A stretch of 64,000 bases of DNA. Origin: Pseudoips prasinana. Taxonomy: Eukaryota; Arthropoda; Insecta; Lepidoptera; Nolidae. Shown piece by piece: positions 61,500-64,000 of this stretch. A model generated the notes under the pieces. It did no database searches, was not told the origin of the DNA, and saw only the letters and a list, made by a program, of their open reading frames with translations. The DNA lies in the NCBI GenBank assembly GCA_951640165.1, contig OX621256.1, positions 5,084,001 through 5,148,000 of the forward strand. The letters run 5' to 3'. Made by a program: the position numbers and the translations under genes. The first letter of the stretch is position 1, and each line of letters begins with the position of its first letter.

Positions 61500-63585
61500 G
61501 CTTATATTTTTTTAACGTAAAATAGAACATTTAAAAACCTCTAACACGAATACACTTTATTCGTGTTGTTATTTCATGGGTAGATAAGATTATTTAAGAT
61601 ACCCCCACTATTTATGTTACATCCTGTATAAATATATTTAATCTTAGGTAATGATTATTCACCATTGTTTTTAACCGTAATTAAATCACAGTTTCGACAT
61701 TTATAATAATAGGAAGGTATCTATTATTATAAATGTCGAAATGTGTATTTTGTATGTTGATATGGTACACGTAGTTCAGTTGCATAGGCTAATTAAGCTC
61801 CTTCAGTTACGTACATTACTTATCTTACACCTTGTACGTACAAAGTGTAACATATGTCGTGCAGAAAACTTAGAAAAACTGAAGTAATGAAACAAATTTA
61901 ATAAAACCAGTTTGAGACATACGAAATTATTTTTTTGCCACCCCATTCAAAATACGTCAATAGTGGACTTAATTAGTATATTTTTTTGTATACAAAATAT
62001 ATGTTGTTAATAAAAAAAATATACTAATACCTTATTTATCAACCTTGAATCTAGAGAGTTTTAATGATTCACAGTGTTCATATTTATTTAAGTTTTATGA
62101 TTTTGCCGTATGATGTAGGTAGTAAGATACTACATTTCGCCAAAATAGGGAATCAAAGGGATGCAAGCTTTCAAATTTAATTCTACGCCAATTAAGTCGC
62201 GGGTATCACAACATTTAAAATCACACGTATTTTATTTATAAAATATAAATAATTTTAATATGCCTAAAAATGTGTCTGTCTTGAATAGAATTGACGTTAA
62301 TTTTCTCTTTGTAATATCCGAATTCAATGAAATTGACAGAACTTAATATGCATTTTACTAAAGATCTTTATTAGGAAGAAAAGTAATGATATTAAAATTA
62401 AGTTAGTTTGTTTTGGTCAGAATCAGAACCAATCACATAATCATCCATACTTAGAAGTAAAAAGTGTAACAAAATTAAGTAGTCATTCTTATATCTTAGG
62501 AAACTAGGCTTATAGGCTAAACAGCTATTATACGTATGGTCACAGATAGTGTTGCTACATAATTAATAGTAAGCTATCTTGGCCAAAGTGCTCAATGACT
62601 ATGCCAGATACCGAGGTAATTGGTATTTACGATACCGCATTCGCTTAGAATGGATACCACAGGTAATTTAATGTGCGAGTTCTTTGCGAATCAAGTTAAA
62701 GATAATTTACATGTTATAAACAACTAAAAACCATTCTTAATGAGTTCAAGAACCGTAAGATAGAGAATAGAAGTCCAGGTATAGATAAAGGAAGAATATT
62801 TATTGTTATATGGGTATAGTCCCCATCTCGATTCAAGTTTCTTAAGGTTCTTTTTTTAATCTTTTTTTTATTTTACAGGGTTTTTGTACATGAAATGACG
62901 ATACCAATCCCATTGTACTTTATACTAAGCTGACTCAAAAACAACACTATACGAAGCCAATGACTAACCCACCGAGTACAAAAACGGGTGATTTCTCAAG
63001 GTTGAACTTATGTTATGTTGACAAATGAAGAAAACGCAATTCATGTTGTTACAATTCATTATAGATGGCACTTTAAAGGCGCCATAACATTCCCTGGCGC
63101 TTGGCTCCTCAAAGGTGCCACGAATTATTTAGTATCCTAACTCACTGAACCTTGGATCCCACAAACAATTTAACCAGAAAGAAAGAAGGAGGAGTTAGGA
63201 AATTAATAGTAGCAAAAGTGCTAGTATTACATACAAGGCCTCTTGCTAAGTCTTACTTCTAAAAGATATAAAACTCTGATTGTAGTTGGGCTACTAAAGC
63301 ACAGCTTCGGTTTGAGTGCCTACAATTTCAAAACTTCTTAAAATTTTAAGTTCAATGCGTCTCTAAATATTAATATAGCAAATGAATCGTCGATCTCTAA
63401 CAGCTAAGTCGATGACTGTCAGTTTGAGTTTGCATGAAAAAGTTACTTTCACTGTCACTTCATTTCACTGTTTATTAAGTTTGTTTACTAACTAAAGCAA
63501 TAAGCCGGTTGCCAGTGAGGGCTTAGCTATGGATGATCATAGCCAGTTGCTAGTGTGAGCCGCCGTCAGCCTATAAATAGGTTAC
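61500..63585. other. AT-rich stretch with inverted repeats, no gene seen
   Basis: Contains 61692-61712/61721-61741 (21-bp perfect arms) and 61972-61987/62013-62028 (16 bp). No repeat-family copy or ORF of interest was found. Confidence 0.5.
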
Positions 63586-63589
63586 GAAA

Positions 63590-63735
63590 CAGTGGTTTGA
63601 TTTCTGAGCATCTTAGTGCTTCGGATTCGGGATTAAGGGTCCTGGTCATTAAATAACAGTCGTTAAGCCATATCAGAAGCCTACTGGGCAGCTTAAACAA
63701 TCTCTAGGTTAACCACTGCTCTTACGATAAAAAAT
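63590..63735 (+). mobile_element. SINE-D fragment
   Basis: GTTACGAAACAGTGGTTTGA onward; TCAGAAGCCTACTGGGCAGC and GGTTAACCACTGCTCTTACG match 23225-23335. Nothing recognised after it to the window end. Confidence 0.5.
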
Positions 63736-64000
63736 CACCAAAACTGACGGTACTAGGTTGTCGATAAATAAAATAAACCGAGATTTACAGTGAATGTTTT
63801 CAGTGAGTGAGTTAGAACCGCTATCTCACTCAATTAAAAGTAGTACAATTTGTTCTGAATATTTCTTAGCACTGGTTGTAATGCTAAGATTAATGGTTAA
63901 ATATATAATATATAAAATCCGAACAATAGAAGTGCATAGTTCAAGGTATTCTTGAGTAACTAAATTTTTCAGGAAGTCAGTACAATGTAACTTTTTGTCT

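Overview
The window looks like transposon-saturated intergenic or heterochromatic DNA of an insect, most probably a moth or butterfly. The evidence is AT-rich sequence with no prokaryotic gene organisation, several tRNA-headed SINE families, short non-autonomous Helitrons ending in a GC hairpin plus CTAG, LINE fragments of the kinds common in Lepidoptera, and many MITEs. I found no convincing host protein gene, rRNA, functional tRNA or CRISPR array. Everything coding-like is retrotransposon ORF, intact or decayed. Family labels used here (SINE-A to D, LINE-b to j, repeats M1, P, G, F, X, W, V, Y, Z, Q, R, T, U) are local names, assigned by comparing copies within this window.

Layout. 1-5 kb: a GC-rich module, a Harbinger-like element with TTA target duplication, the first palindromic P MITE, a TIR MITE (M1) inside a SINE, and a four-layer Helitron nest. 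5.08-14.8 kb: SINE-A is split by a full-length ~5.1 kb LINE-c, which is itself split inside its reverse transcriptase by a full-length 4.27 kb LINE-b. Both insertions have target-site duplications, and the LINE-c frame is restored when LINE-b is removed in silico. 14.8-39 kb: a patchwork of SINE, Helitron, MITE and LINE 3' ends, including SINE-A inside SINE-B (10-bp duplication), LINE-h inside repeat W (8-bp duplication), and a ~203-bp tandem repeat at 35.8-36.6 kb. 39-43 kb: a 19-bp minisatellite grown from the end of the GC-rich module, then a 5'-truncated LINE with an intact RT ORF. 45.9-47.7 kb: an RTE-like LINE remnant in which a 110-bp slice of RT coding DNA is amplified about 11 times. 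49.1-53.2 kb: LINE-d, 3.9 kb, inserted in the B box of another SINE-A. 53.5-60.5 kb: more nested elements and a set of tandem duplications. 60.5-64 kb: mostly unassigned AT-rich DNA with perfect short inverted repeats.

The elements do not form a pathway. They record successive insertions: LINE proteins drive LINE and probably SINE copying, Helitrons and MITEs are non-autonomous, and later tandem duplication and local inversion reshaped the region. The most notable features are the RT-derived 110-bp satellite, the SINE/LINE-c/LINE-b nest, the Helitron-in-Helitron nest, and the abundance of near-perfect short inverted repeats.
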